From Candidatus Gastranaerophilales bacterium (GTDB lineage: Bacteria > Cyanobacteriota > Vampirovibrionia > Gastranaerophilales > Gastranaerophilaceae), in contig CALUXV010000019.1 of assembly GCA_944324835.1 (NCBI GenBank), positions 1-33,503 on the forward strand: a stretch of DNA of 33,503 bases, given 5' to 3'. Position numbers and translations under genes: made by a program. Below, piece after piece: positions 24,365 to 32,616 of this stretch. The stretch's first letter is position 1. Every line of letters begins with the position of its first letter. The notes beneath the pieces were generated by a model, which had not been told where the DNA came from, did no database searches, and saw only the letters and a list, made by a program, of their open reading frames with translations.

Positions 24365-25960
24365 TTAATCTTCAGATACAATAATTTCTTTTTCATTTTT
24401 ATATATTACATATCCTAAATTTGCACCTGGCGGCTTTTTTAAGAATTTACGTTTTGTATAAATAACCCCTGCTTTAGTTGAATCTTTGGCGGTTGAATAT
24501 TTTTTTGCAAGTTTACAACACTCATAAATAATATTATCGTCAGGTTCATTAGAATCCGGAACTTTTAATAATATATGGGAACCTGGTGCATTTTGAACAT
24601 GAAACCAGTAATCTTCACCATGAGAGACTTTTGATACTATCTCATCATTTTGACGATTATTTTTACCGATATAAATTTTAAATCCACGTATATTTAAAGA
24701 TTCTATTTCAGTATTGTGTATTTTCTTTTCTTTTGGTTTTTGAATAATTTCAGATTCAATTTCTTGTAATAGTTTTAAACTATCAGCATTATTAATTGTG
24801 TATTTTATCTGTTCCAAATATGTTTTTTCTGTTGTTAAAGAAGTATGCAATTTTTCTAATTTTTCCCTGGAATCCTTAGATTTTGCAAATAATTTGTAAT
24901 ACCTTTGCGAATTTTCTTTCAAAGTTTTTGTTTCATCAAGCGGAATAATAATATTTTCACCTGTATCCCAATCAACTACCGTTATTGTATTTGTAAAATC
25001 CTTTCCATTATATAAATTTGCAAGAATCAAATCACCATACTTTTTATACACTTCGCCTTTGTCTTTTTTTGATATTTGATAATCTATTTTTTTCAAAGTT
25101 CCGGTAATTTTTTTTAATTGTGCACCTAAAATATTTTTTAGCTTCTGATAAAGCTGATTGAATATTATTTTTTCTTGAACAGCTGCATAATAATTATCAA
25201 GCATTGAATTAACACTGCTTTGTAAAATCGGCGTTTCTAATAATTCTGCATAAATAGAATATTTATCTCTGGAAATTGCAGGATTTACATTTTTAATTTC
25301 CAAGTAATCTTTTATTTTTTCCAATGGAATATCTTGAACTAATTCTTCAAAACTTTTTGAAATACCCAGAAAATCTTTATTTAAACTTGCATAATCAATT
25401 TCACCAGTATATCTTAAAATATCTTTTTTATACTCTTGTTTTGGCGGATAAACATAAGGTAATGTTCCCATAAGTTCACGTTCCCTGCTTTTTTCAGATC
25501 CCACATTATGAGCGCAACCAAGTATTATTTTAGTATCAGAATTATAGAGAATAACATTAGAATATTTCCCCATCATTTCTATTGCGAGTGTAAGATTTAT
25601 ATTATCATCAAATTCGTTTGACGATTTAAAATCAATTTCTAAGATTCGTTCATAAACAGGGATTTTTACATCTACAACCCTTGCACTTTCTAAATATTTC
25701 CTTAGCAGCATACAAAACATTGGCGGAGTTTTAGGTAAATTAACATCACGCCGGCTAAGATTATGTTCTGATGCAAAGCACAAATGAAAATAAGATGGAT
25801 TAATATTTATATACATTTTTCGAGATTCAGAAAGATTTCTAAAATATAGAATAAAATCTTTTCTTGTTGGTTGCTGTATTTTTTGTAAACGTGCACCTAT
25901 TAAAAAATCAATATTTTCATTTAAAAAAGCAACAAGCGTAATATAATCCAAATTAATCAT
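24365..25960 (-). CDS. rqcH: NFACT-family protein (RqcH / fibronectin-binding-like)
   Basis: NFACT proteins bind the 50S subunit of stalled ribosomes and recruit tRNA-Ala for C-terminal alanine tailing; older annotations call them fibronectin-binding proteins. The 531 residues show the NFACT-N domain (MINLDYITLVAFLNENI, GARLQKIQQPTRKDFILYFR, PPMFCMLLRKYLES), a central coiled coil at about 270-400, and the NFACT-R domain near the end (IYIGKNNRQNDEIVSKVSHG, then DYWFHVQNAPGSHILLK). AGAGGG precedes the ATG, and the start overlaps the cyclase-like gene by 8 bases. The role in ribosome rescue is inferred from the family. No sign of surface export is seen. Confidence 0.9.
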   Translation of the reverse strand: MINLDYITLVAFLNENIDFLIGARLQKIQQPTRKDFILYFRNLSESRKMYININPSYFHLCFASEHNLSRRDVNLPKTPPMFCMLLRKYLESARVVDVKIPVYERILEIDFKSSNEFDDNINLTLAIEMMGKYSNVILYNSDTKIILGCAHNVGSEKSRERELMGTLPYVYPPKQEYKKDILRYTGEIDYASLNKDFLGISKSFEELVQDIPLEKIKDYLEIKNVNPAISRDKYSIYAELLETPILQSSVNSMLDNYYAAVQEKIIFNQLYQKLKNILGAQLKKITGTLKKIDYQISKKDKGEVYKKYGDLILANLYNGKDFTNTITVVDWDTGENIIIPLDETKTLKENSQRYYKLFAKSKDSREKLEKLHTSLTTEKTYLEQIKYTINNADSLKLLQEIESEIIQKPKEKKIHNTEIESLNIRGFKIYIGKNNRQNDEIVSKVSHGEDYWFHVQNAPGSHILLKVPDSNEPDDNIIYECCKLAKKYSTAKDSTKAGVIYTKRKFLKKPPGANLGYVIYKNEKEIIVSED

Positions 25961-27086
25961 TTAATAAACCCTCTTTGATTATATTAATTGGAGACTTTTT
26001 AAATTCCAACGGTTCATAAAAATCAATCTGGGTTTTTAATCCATGAACACTTATAGAACCCTTATGAGTAGCAAGTAATTTATCTTTAATATAATTCAAT
26101 GTCTTACCTGAAATAAGAATCGATGTATTATGAAATATACATGCATTTTCTAAACGTGCTGCTATATCCGATAAATCTCCTATAACAGTATAATTGGCGA
26201 ATTTTTTTGAACCTAATATTGCAAATATACATTCATCTGTAGCAATACCTGAATAAACTTTTAAATATTCCGAATTTAATTCTTTTATTCTATTTGATAT
26301 TTCAACTCCAGCTTTTACAGCATTAAAAGCATGTTTAGAACCAAGCCAGTAACAAAAAATAGTCGTGTTACTTGTTTTATCAATTACACCATTATGCTTT
26401 AAAACTATATCAACTATTATTTTAAATAATTCATTAACTTTATAAACTAATATATCAGTTGATGATTCATTTTGATAAACTTGCGGAATTCTTATTTTAA
26501 AACAAGCCATCGTAATATTAGTTTTTTTAGGCTGCTGAACAATATTTTTTATATAAGGGATTGAATTAGGAAACAAATTTATATCATATCCAAAAAGTTT
26601 CACTGTATTAATTTGTTTTGTTTGTTTTAAAACAGATTTAGTAAAAATAGCTGTCAAAAACATAAATATCTGCACAAGAACAGGCCAAATAAGAGGAATC
26701 CAAACATTATGTATTCTGCTCATATATAAAACAACTAAACTGAATCCAATAATTACAGACAACCCTAAACAAAATCCTATAAATATATTTGGAATCAAAT
26801 AAACAATTAATGTTGTTGCTAAAACTCCTGTACAGCACAAACAAATATCAAAAAATAAAGGATAATTTGTATATTCTATAACCGGAATCATTGGAACAAC
26901 AGCCGGGAGCATAAAACCTGTCCCCCCAAAATCTAATACCGGTTTAAGAGTATCCGGTGATACTCTTGCAAAGAGAGTATAAAGTTCTAACATTTTAATT
27001 GCCGGTTTGAATACAAAAAGAAATATTATAAATAATACAAATACTAAACCACAAGATAAATAAAGGCAGTATTTCTTATTTAACAT
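25953..27086 (-). CDS. membrane protein with a degenerate class III cyclase domain
   Basis: The N-terminal half has about four membrane helices (near 8-27, 78-98, 100-121 and 129-149). The C-terminal half (about 190-365) has the class III adenylate/guanylate cyclase fold: YTVIGDLSDIAARLENACIF near 299-318 and ILISGKTL are clear family segments. Key residues are missing. No aspartate stands at either metal position (ACFKIRIP where FxDIxGFT is expected; DKTSNTTIFCYW where the GD of KxxGDxxxAxF is expected). The transition-state Asn is Asp307 (SDIAAR instead of VNLAAR). It is therefore probably a non-catalytic sensor or scaffold. Its ends overlap thyX by 11 bases and the NFACT gene by 8 bases, and GAGGA precedes its ATG. 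Confidence 0.75.
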   Translation of the reverse strand: MLNKKYCLYLSCGLVFVLFIIFLFVFKPAIKMLELYTLFARVSPDTLKPVLDFGGTGFMLPAVVPMIPVIEYTNYPLFFDICLCCTGVLATTLIVYLIPNIFIGFCLGLSVIIGFSLVVLYMSRIHNVWIPLIWPVLVQIFMFLTAIFTKSVLKQTKQINTVKLFGYDINLFPNSIPYIKNIVQQPKKTNITMACFKIRIPQVYQNESSTDILVYKVNELFKIIVDIVLKHNGVIDKTSNTTIFCYWLGSKHAFNAVKAGVEISNRIKELNSEYLKVYSGIATDECIFAILGSKKFANYTVIGDLSDIAARLENACIFHNTSILISGKTLNYIKDKLLATHKGSISVHGLKTQIDFYEPLEFKKSPINIIKEGLLND

Positions 27087-27786
27087 TCAAAACGTCCTCT
27101 TTCCTTGGCATTCTACCGCAGCATTTATCTTCATCACAAAAACCCAAACGTTCACATTTAGGAACAAGATAATCTTTTAACCACGGTTCTTCTTTTACAA
27201 GTTCGTCGCACATTGATTTTACAAGAAGTCTAATTTCATATTGAGCACGAGTACATAATCTCAAATTTGCAAGATGAATCAATTCTCTTAAGTTTAGTGA
27301 TGCAACCATTGAACTTGCTGTTGCATTAGGGAGAACAAATCTTGCATCTTCAGCAGGAATACCTGCTTCCGTAAATTCAAGATATTTTTTAGAAATTTCG
27401 CCCATAAATTCTTCAAATTTTGTTTTTAATTCCGGATTTCTTTCAATAGTTGGAGGAATTATATAATCAAACTGACCTTTTTCTTTTACATATCGTTGGG
27501 ATTTTTGAGAAAAAGACATGTGACGATGTCTTACAAGCTGGTGAGTACAAGCACGAGAAACATTAGAAATTGCAAAACTAACCTGTATATGCTCAATTGT
27601 AGAATAGTGTCCGGATGAAACCACACGGCTTACTAGCTTAAGCATTTTTTCTTCATCAGCATCACAATCATATATATTTAACGGAGAATCAGCACTATAA
27701 CAGGTTCTGCAAGCTGTATAAATCGTCCTTAAAAGATTATCAGGTTTTGATATAAGTTTAACCTGCGGTTTATTACTGTTTTCCAT
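27076..27786 (-). CDS. thyX: flavin-dependent thymidylate synthase
   Basis: Makes dTMP from dUMP using methylene-tetrahydrofolate, FAD and NADPH. The ThyX signature RHRHMSFSQKSQRY is at 86-99, preceded by the usual STIEHIQVSFAISNVSRACTH region. The later EIRLLVKSMCDEL stretch is near 181-193. At 236 residues the size is normal. A Cys-rich end (CERLGFCDEDKCCGR) resembles the tails of some bacterial and cyanobacterial members. A very strong AGGAGGAGGG precedes the ATG. It is the first gene of the overlapping trio thyX / cyclase-like / NFACT. Confidence 0.96.
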   Translation of the reverse strand: MENSNKPQVKLISKPDNLLRTIYTACRTCYSADSPLNIYDCDADEEKMLKLVSRVVSSGHYSTIEHIQVSFAISNVSRACTHQLVRHRHMSFSQKSQRYVKEKGQFDYIIPPTIERNPELKTKFEEFMGEISKKYLEFTEAGIPAEDARFVLPNATASSMVASLNLRELIHLANLRLCTRAQYEIRLLVKSMCDELVKEEPWLKDYLVPKCERLGFCDEDKCCGRMPRKEDVLNVK

Positions 27787-27884
27787 ATTACCCTCCTCCT
27801 ATTTATCCGATGAAAATTTATCACGTCAGTTTTTAATCCCTAGATTAATCTTATCATGGAGAAATATTATATGTAAAACTTGTT

Positions 27885-27914
27885 AAGAAATTTTCATCCA
27901 GATAAAAATTTCTT
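27885..27914. terminator. AT-rich hairpin between the hypothetical gene and thyX
   Basis: AAGAAATTTT (27885-27894) and AAAATTTCTT (27905-27914) form a perfect 10-bp inverted repeat with a 10-base loop, 15 bases beyond the stop of the minus-strand gene at 27930. There is no strong T-tract, so it is only a possible terminator. Confidence 0.35.
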
Positions 27915-27929
27915 TAATTAAATAATAAA

Positions 27930-28301
27930 TTATACATTATTTGATTTTTTAGCACGATGTTTATTTATAATTGTATCAATACATTTACCAAACCCGAAAC
28001 CAACTGATAAAGTTACGGCAGTAAGCCCTATCATTATACCAATTGATGCTAAGCGTGAACGTTTAGCAAATTGCTCTAAAGTCATTTGCTCCATAAATTC
28101 AGGAGTCGAAATTTTTATTTTTTCATATGTATCATGATAATACTTTTTTGCAGCTGGAGAATTTAAACTTTTTATTCCTTTAATAAACTTATAGGCCGAA
28201 ACACCTGCTCCTGCAGTTAATCCTGCATTAGTACAGAGGTGTGATTTCTGAGAGTTATTCGAATTATGTTTTTTGATTTGAGAATTAAAAGTAATACTCA
28301 C
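27930..28301 (-). CDS. small protein with one membrane helix, unknown function
   Basis: I choose the GTG at 28301 (123 residues, MSITFNSQIKKHN...), because GGAG stands 7 bases before it, over an ATG 30 bases further upstream that has no ribosome site. The protein has an Asn/Ser-rich start, a small Gly/Ala-rich stretch (CTNAGLTAGAGVSAYKF), an amphipathic middle, and one strong membrane segment near 90-110 (LASIGIMIGLTAVTLSVGFG) followed by a basic tail. The GLTAGAG stretch may be a second weak helix. No family is recognised. It lies alone between thyX and gshA. Confidence 0.6.
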   Translation of the reverse strand: MSITFNSQIKKHNSNNSQKSHLCTNAGLTAGAGVSAYKFIKGIKSLNSPAAKKYYHDTYEKIKISTPEFMEQMTLEQFAKRSRLASIGIMIGLTAVTLSVGFGFGKCIDTIINKHRAKKSNNV

Positions 28302-28427
28302 AAAATTTCTCCAATTATTATATGCATACAATAAAAAACACCTAAAAATATTTTTTGCGCAATAAACAATAAAATAACTGAAGATATTTCAAATAACAAA
28401 TATCCAAATTTATATCATTTAATACAA

Positions 28428-29705
28428 CTAGCCGTTTACAACTTTACCCGTTTCATATTGAATATCCCCCGGAGTAAGGCCCTGTTTGGTAAGTTCCATA
28501 ATCGGCAGAATGAATTCAGAATCATTATCACCTTTTGAATCAAGTGATTGATACGCAATATTTAAAATTTCTACAGCAATATCTTTTACAAGAATATTTT
28601 TTATTTTTGTATCTAAAGCCGTTCTCGGGACATGAAATCTAAATTCTTCAATATCTCTTGGAGAAATATTTTTTAAAAGATAATCTATTTCATCCATCGC
28701 ATCTTTGTTATACATAATACCTTTATAAATAGCAGGGATTGAATACTCCAGCCCGTTTCCAACACAATCGTGGTTTCTGATTTCAACAAATTGTCTTAAC
28801 CTTACATCAGGGAAATACAAATTGGCATGGAGTTTGTAATCTTCCATTTCTGCCTGATAACCTTGATACCCGTATTTCAAAAATTGTTTAAACGTAATTT
28901 TACCATTAATATTAACGATTTTATTATTCCTTGTAATAAAAATCATTGGTGCTTCCATAACATTATTTATATAATTGGTAAAATCATTACCTTTGGTTAA
29001 ATCCATAGCGAATCCGCAGCGTTCATTATCCGTATTCAGCCATGCAAGAGCACGAAATGACTTATAACCGGTATCAACTCCGCCTCTGATTGAAGAATTG
29101 GCAAATATTGCAGTCATAAAAGGTGACATAAGACTTGCAATCCTTAATTTATTCATCGCATCTTCTTCCGAGGAATAATCTATTCCAACCTGTATTCCTG
29201 CAGTCTCTCTCATCATTACGTCAGACAATATTCCCCACAAGTAATCTGCCATATATTTATAACGTCTTTTAGGTATAAGTTTTATTTTTTTATAAGTAGA
29301 AATTGGAGAAACTCCGTAATTAATAAGCTTTATTCCGTATTTATCCAAAAGAACATTCAGTGTAGAATCAATCGATTCAATTTTATTTTTTAAATCAGTT
29401 ACTGTTTTTTGCGGTTCTATACTGTATTCAATCTGAGCACCGGGTTCCAGCGTAATTGTGTCATGAAGTTTTTTAAGCCCTATAATCTCATCTCTGTCAA
29501 GAAGATAATCCCAGTTATCAATCCTTGCAAACTCTTTTAATAATTCACATACTCCCCAAAAACCGTAATAAGATGCAGCCTCATTGGTTTCTTTATCTAT
29601 AGGCAGACGTTCGTATTCCATTCCAATAGTTTCAGTTTTTTTGCATCCTTTCCGGTATTCAGCCAGAATATTCTCATACGACAATTTTTCTTTGCAATAG
29701 TTCAT
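28428..29705 (-). CDS. gshA: glutamate-cysteine ligase (GCS2 family)
   Basis: ATP-dependent ligase that makes gamma-glutamylcysteine, the first step to glutathione. The 425 residues match the GCS2 (plant, cyanobacterial and proteobacterial) family. TIGMEYERLPID near 26-37 is the first nucleotide/metal-binding strand, TITLEPGAQIEYS near 89-101 the glutamate site, and MRETAGIQVGIDYSSE near 165-180 the second metal site. RGGVDTGYKSFRALAWLNTD and FVEIRNHDCVGN follow. AAGGAG precedes the ATG. No gshB is in the window. The gene is divergent from rsmA. A relative such as EgtA is possible, but the overall fit to gshA is better. Confidence 0.9.
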   Translation of the reverse strand: MNYCKEKLSYENILAEYRKGCKKTETIGMEYERLPIDKETNEAASYYGFWGVCELLKEFARIDNWDYLLDRDEIIGLKKLHDTITLEPGAQIEYSIEPQKTVTDLKNKIESIDSTLNVLLDKYGIKLINYGVSPISTYKKIKLIPKRRYKYMADYLWGILSDVMMRETAGIQVGIDYSSEEDAMNKLRIASLMSPFMTAIFANSSIRGGVDTGYKSFRALAWLNTDNERCGFAMDLTKGNDFTNYINNVMEAPMIFITRNNKIVNINGKITFKQFLKYGYQGYQAEMEDYKLHANLYFPDVRLRQFVEIRNHDCVGNGLEYSIPAIYKGIMYNKDAMDEIDYLLKNISPRDIEEFRFHVPRTALDTKIKNILVKDIAVEILNIAYQSLDSKGDNDSEFILPIMELTKQGLTPGDIQYETGKVVNG

Positions 29706-29793
29706 AAAAACTCCTTATCTTTAAATCATAATATAAAATTATCAAATTAAAAGATAAAAACATTTGCCTGTTTGTATTATTATTGTTAGTAAT

Positions 29794-30645
29794 ATGGATT
29801 ACGTAAAAAGAGCAAAATTTTTTAGAACCAAAAAAAGACTGGGACAAAATTTTCTGGTCAATCCTGATGTAATATCTGATATTTTAGATTTTGCAGATAT
29901 AAGTCAGAATGACATCGTACTAGAGATTGGACCGGGAGTTGGTTTTGTAACAGAACAGCTGGTGAAATATGCCAAAAAAGTTATTGCGATAGAACTGGAT
30001 GAAGAAGCAATAAAAGAACTTGAAAAAATTGAATGTGATAATCTTGAAATTATTCATCAAGATATTTTAAAAACAAATATCCGGGAATTAATTCCTGAAG
30101 GAGAAAAAGTCAAAGTTGTTGCAAACATTCCTTACTATATTACGGCACCTATTATTGCACACCTTCTGGGTGAAGTTGATGATTTAGAGAACAAAAACCG
30201 TCAAAGCATAAAAGATATTATTCTTATGGTACAGGAAGAAGTCGCCAGACGTGTTGTTGCAGATGAAACCTCGCCTTCAAAAGAATATGGTCTTTTAACA
30301 ATTCTTTCTCAATTTTGGGCAGATTGTAAAATTCTCAGACTTGTCGGCAGACGTTCTTTTTACCCTTCGCCAAAAGTTAATTCCGCTTTAATTGGCTTAA
30401 AAATAAATGATGAACCAAAGTTAAAATTATCTGATTATACGCATTTTCGCCGCACAATAAAAGCAGGATTTGCTCAAAGACGCAAGAATATAAAAAATTG
30501 CCTTATAAACGGCGGATTCGATAAGGATATTGTTCCACAAGTCCTTGAAAAACTAAATATTGATACAAATACAAGAGCCGAAAATATCTCAATAGAAAAA
30601 TTCGGAGAATTATCAGAGGAATTAAAAAATGCAAGTAAAAGTTAA
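29794..30645 (+). CDS. rsmA: 16S rRNA (adenine1518/1519-N6)-dimethyltransferase
   Basis: Dimethylates two adenosines in the 3' hairpin of 16S rRNA (KsgA). I start at the ATG of 29794 (283 residues), since MDYVKRAKFFRTKKRLGQNF is a normal family N-terminus; a TTG 30 bases upstream is open but adds no conserved sequence. RLGQNFLVNP precedes motif I VLEIGPGVGFVTEQL, then VIAIELDEEA (motif II) and the catalytic motif IV NIPYYITAP. The C-terminal helical domain has RRSFYPSPKVNSALI and AGFAQRRKNIKN. The last 17 bases overlap ispE, an arrangement common in Gram-positives and cyanobacteria. No clear ribosome site precedes the start. Confidence 0.95.
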   Translation: MDYVKRAKFFRTKKRLGQNFLVNPDVISDILDFADISQNDIVLEIGPGVGFVTEQLVKYAKKVIAIELDEEAIKELEKIECDNLEIIHQDILKTNIRELIPEGEKVKVVANIPYYITAPIIAHLLGEVDDLENKNRQSIKDIILMVQEEVARRVVADETSPSKEYGLLTILSQFWADCKILRLVGRRSFYPSPKVNSALIGLKINDEPKLKLSDYTHFRRTIKAGFAQRRKNIKNCLINGGFDKDIVPQVLEKLNIDTNTRAENISIEKFGELSEELKNASKS

Positions 30646-31480
30646 AACTCCTGCCAAAATAAACCTTACACTGGAAGTATTAAACAAACGTCCTGATGGT
30701 TATCATAATATTCAAAGTGTTATGCAGATGATAGATTTGTATGATTATTTGACTATTGATGTAAATGATTCGGATAAAACAGAAATAATTTTATCCGGTA
30801 CAAGTGATGAAATCCCGTATAACGAAAAGAATCTTGTTTATAAAGCAGCAAAACTATATATTGATAAAACCGGAATAAAAAATAAACAAATAAAAATATT
30901 TATAGAAAAAAACATTCCGGTTGCAGCAGGATTAGCAGGAGGAAGCACAAACGCCGCAGGGACATTTTACGGATTAAATAAGTTGTTTAACCTTTTATCC
31001 AAAGAAGAATTACACGAACTATGTGCAACTCTTGGTTCTGATTTGAATGTATGTCTTGAAGGCGGATGTCTTTATGCAACCGGCCGAGGAGAAAAAATAG
31101 AACCACTACCATATAGAAATTATAGTGTATCCTTAATCAAACCATTAAATCTTGGTATAAGTGCAAAAGAAGGATATACAAAATTTTCACAACTAGAGAA
31201 AAAACCTGAACTTGATATGACATTTAAAATGATTGATTCTATAAAAGTTAATTCTGATATCAGACAGTTTCTCCATGATGATTTAGAAGTTGCTGTTTTT
31301 AATGATTATCAGGAGCTCCAAAAAATAAAATCGATGTTTCCTAAATCAATCATGTCTGGTTCAGGTCCAACTTACTTTGTAATAGGCGATATAATTCCTG
31401 AAATTGACGGATACTGGGTCAAAAACGGACTCCAATTTATTCCATCGGGAGTTGAAGAATATGAACTTTTATTAAAATAG
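30629..31480 (+). CDS. ispE: 4-diphosphocytidyl-2-C-methyl-D-erythritol kinase
   Basis: GHMP kinase of the MEP pathway for isoprenoid precursors. K10 in KTPAKINL and D138 in LGSDLNVCL are the expected catalytic pair. The ATP-binding loop PVAAGLAGGSTNAAG is at 97-111, PDGYHNI near 22-28 is the typical N-terminal signature, and MSGSGPTYFV near the C-terminus is motif III. At 283 residues the size is normal. GAGGAA within the rsmA end serves as the ribosome site, so translation is coupled to rsmA. The usual PF pair after GSD is NV here, a mild oddity. Confidence 0.95.
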   Translation: MQVKVKTPAKINLTLEVLNKRPDGYHNIQSVMQMIDLYDYLTIDVNDSDKTEIILSGTSDEIPYNEKNLVYKAAKLYIDKTGIKNKQIKIFIEKNIPVAAGLAGGSTNAAGTFYGLNKLFNLLSKEELHELCATLGSDLNVCLEGGCLYATGRGEKIEPLPYRNYSVSLIKPLNLGISAKEGYTKFSQLEKKPELDMTFKMIDSIKVNSDIRQFLHDDLEVAVFNDYQELQKIKSMFPKSIMSGSGPTYFVIGDIIPEIDGYWVKNGLQFIPSGVEEYELLLK

Positions 31481-31492
31481 CCGTTAAGGGTA

Positions 31493-31522
31493 TTAACAAA
31501 ATATATATGTCGATGATAGAAT
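31493..31522 (+). promoter_or_regulatory. possible promoter of the acyltransferase gene
   Basis: TTAACA (31493-31498), 18-base spacer, TAGAAT (31517-31522), 6 bases before the ATG at 31529. No ribosome site is present, so the mRNA would be leaderless or nearly so. Confidence 0.4.
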
Positions 31523-31528
31523 AACTCT

Positions 31529-32344
31529 ATGGAGAACTTAGAGGATATGTATTCTGAAGTTCCGCCAACCAAATTAAGGGATAAAGAAGAAAAATTCCGA
31601 CCGGCGCGAACATCTAAATTTTGGTTATGGGTAGCAGATAGATTCTTTTATAACATGTTAGAGAATCGGTTTTATGCTATGCGTTATAAAGGTGTTGAAA
31701 ATCTTAAATCCTTAGGAAAAGTTCCGACAATTTTCTTTGCCCCGCATTGCAACTGGTGGGATGGTATCGTCGGATACAATATTTGTAACCGTTTATTAAA
31801 AAAAGAAATCAGACTTATGGTGGAAGAATTAAACAGATTTCCATTATTACGCAGAGGCGGAGCATTCAATGTTAATAAAAAATCTGCACAAGCATCTATG
31901 GATGCTCTTAAGTATTCAGTAAATCTACTATCAGATTTAAGAAATATATTATACATTTATCCTCAAGGAATTATTAAACCGCCTAATTTCAGACCGATAG
32001 AGTTTCAAACAGGCATGACTTATATTGCACAAAAAGCAGCAAAAAGATACGGTAAAGTTAATCTTGTACCGATAGCTGTAAGTTACTTATTCATGCGTGA
32101 TAACCGCCCTGAAATATGGGTTGAATTTGGGAAAGAAATAACTCTGGATACTCCAAAAATTGATAGAAAAGAATACACCGAATTTCTTGCTAAATCTCTT
32201 GAAGATTTATGTGATAGTCAGGCACAAGATTTATCTCACGCAAAATTTGAAGGATACCAAACTCTATTCCAGCAAAAATTAGCCTGGTACCGACGTATTG
32301 AACAATGGTTGAAACGCATTGATAACAAAGGTCATCATTCGTAA
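31529..32344 (+). CDS. PlsC-like lysophospholipid acyltransferase
   Basis: Predicted to acylate a lysophospholipid or a related acceptor at the inner membrane. The catalytic HxxxxD motif is H73-D78 (HCNWWD) and the second block is YPQGIIKPP, corresponding to the EGT/PEG acceptor-binding motif. Then come MTYIAQKAAKRYG and VNLVPIAVSYLF. At 271 residues it is near the usual length, but there is no clear membrane helix. Many PlsC family members have one, so it may be peripheral. It follows ispE by 48 bases on the same strand. The long C-terminal tail has no known motif. The acceptor is unknown. Confidence 0.85.
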   Translation: MENLEDMYSEVPPTKLRDKEEKFRPARTSKFWLWVADRFFYNMLENRFYAMRYKGVENLKSLGKVPTIFFAPHCNWWDGIVGYNICNRLLKKEIRLMVEELNRFPLLRRGGAFNVNKKSAQASMDALKYSVNLLSDLRNILYIYPQGIIKPPNFRPIEFQTGMTYIAQKAAKRYGKVNLVPIAVSYLFMRDNRPEIWVEFGKEITLDTPKIDRKEYTEFLAKSLEDLCDSQAQDLSHAKFEGYQTLFQQKLAWYRRIEQWLKRIDNKGHHS

Positions 32345-32374
32345 AGTATATTTTTAAGCCTATTTGACTTTATT

Positions 32375-32402
32375 TTGATTTACATGCACGAGATATTATA
32401 TT
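32375..32402 (+). promoter_or_regulatory. predicted promoter of the small hydrophobic peptide mRNA
   Basis: TTGATT (32375-32380), 16-base spacer, TATATT (32397-32402). The predicted start near 32410 leaves a roughly 70-base leader. In it CCCC at 32432-32435 can pair with the GGGG of the ribosome site at 32472-32476 (helped by CCG/CGG nearby), which would mask translation. Confidence 0.45.
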
Positions 32403-32481
32403 AAAATAATTACGGGTAAGCTCCTATTCTTCCCCGCCGACACAAACTTGTTAAGAGGATTATAGCGGAAAGGGGGTGATG

Positions 32482-32559
32482 ATGGTGAAATTCTATATAA
32501 CAGAAAAAGCACTATGGCTTATCTTGCTGATAATCATAGTGCTTTATTACACCAAATAG
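32482..32559 (+). CDS. small hydrophobic peptide, candidate type I toxin
   Basis: A 25-residue frame, start MVKFYITEKALW, core LILLIIIVLYY, end TK: a single membrane helix between short basic ends. AGGGGGTGAT at 32471-32480 is one base from the perfect complement of the 16S rRNA end, a very strong ribosome site. The ATG at 32479 (26 residues) is in frame too, but 32482 has the better spacing. Just after the stop codon comes a long terminator hairpin, and a convergent antisense unit overlaps the 3' half. The layout is that of type I toxins such as TxpA/RatA or Fst, but the peptide matches none that I can name. Toxicity is inference from this architecture. Confidence 0.6.
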   Translation: MVKFYITEKALWLILLIIIVLYYTK

Positions 32560-32610
32560 GGAGTTAAGAAGAGCCTTAAGAGAACTCACCTCTTGAGGTT
32601 CTTTCCCTAT
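32502..32610 (-). ncRNA. candidate antisense antitoxin RNA
   Basis: Predicted transcript from the promoter at 32644-32617, starting near 32610 and ending in the U-run just past 32506, about 110 bases. It is fully complementary to the last two thirds of the peptide frame and to the 3' hairpin of the peptide mRNA. The region also folds by itself into two stem-loops, giving loops for initial contact. This is the size and placement of known type I antitoxins that act on the toxin mRNA's 3' part. No expression data were available. Confidence 0.55.
32506..32545 (-). terminator. hairpin inside the peptide frame; terminator of the antisense RNA
   Basis: AAAGCACTATG (32506-32516) and CATAGTGCTTT (32535-32545) form a perfect 11-bp stem, extended by TTATC/GATAA inside. 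Read on the minus strand it is followed by TTTTTCTGTT, a good intrinsic terminator. Because it lies within a coding frame, it is unlikely to be chance. Confidence 0.8.
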
Positions 32611-32616
32611 ATTTTT
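32556..32616 (+). terminator. long 3' hairpin terminator of the peptide mRNA
   Basis: ATAGGG (32556-32561), AAGAA (32566-32570) and CCTTAAGAG (32574-32582) pair in order with CTCTTGAGG (32590-32598), TTCTT (32599-32603) and CCCTAT (32605-32610), followed by ATTTTT. The stem begins inside the stop codon region of the peptide. Confidence 0.85.

Noticed and set aside
29764-29793. TTG start extending rsmA by ten residues
   Set aside because: The added residues are not conserved in the family, there is no ribosome site, and MDYVKRAKFF fits as the normal start.
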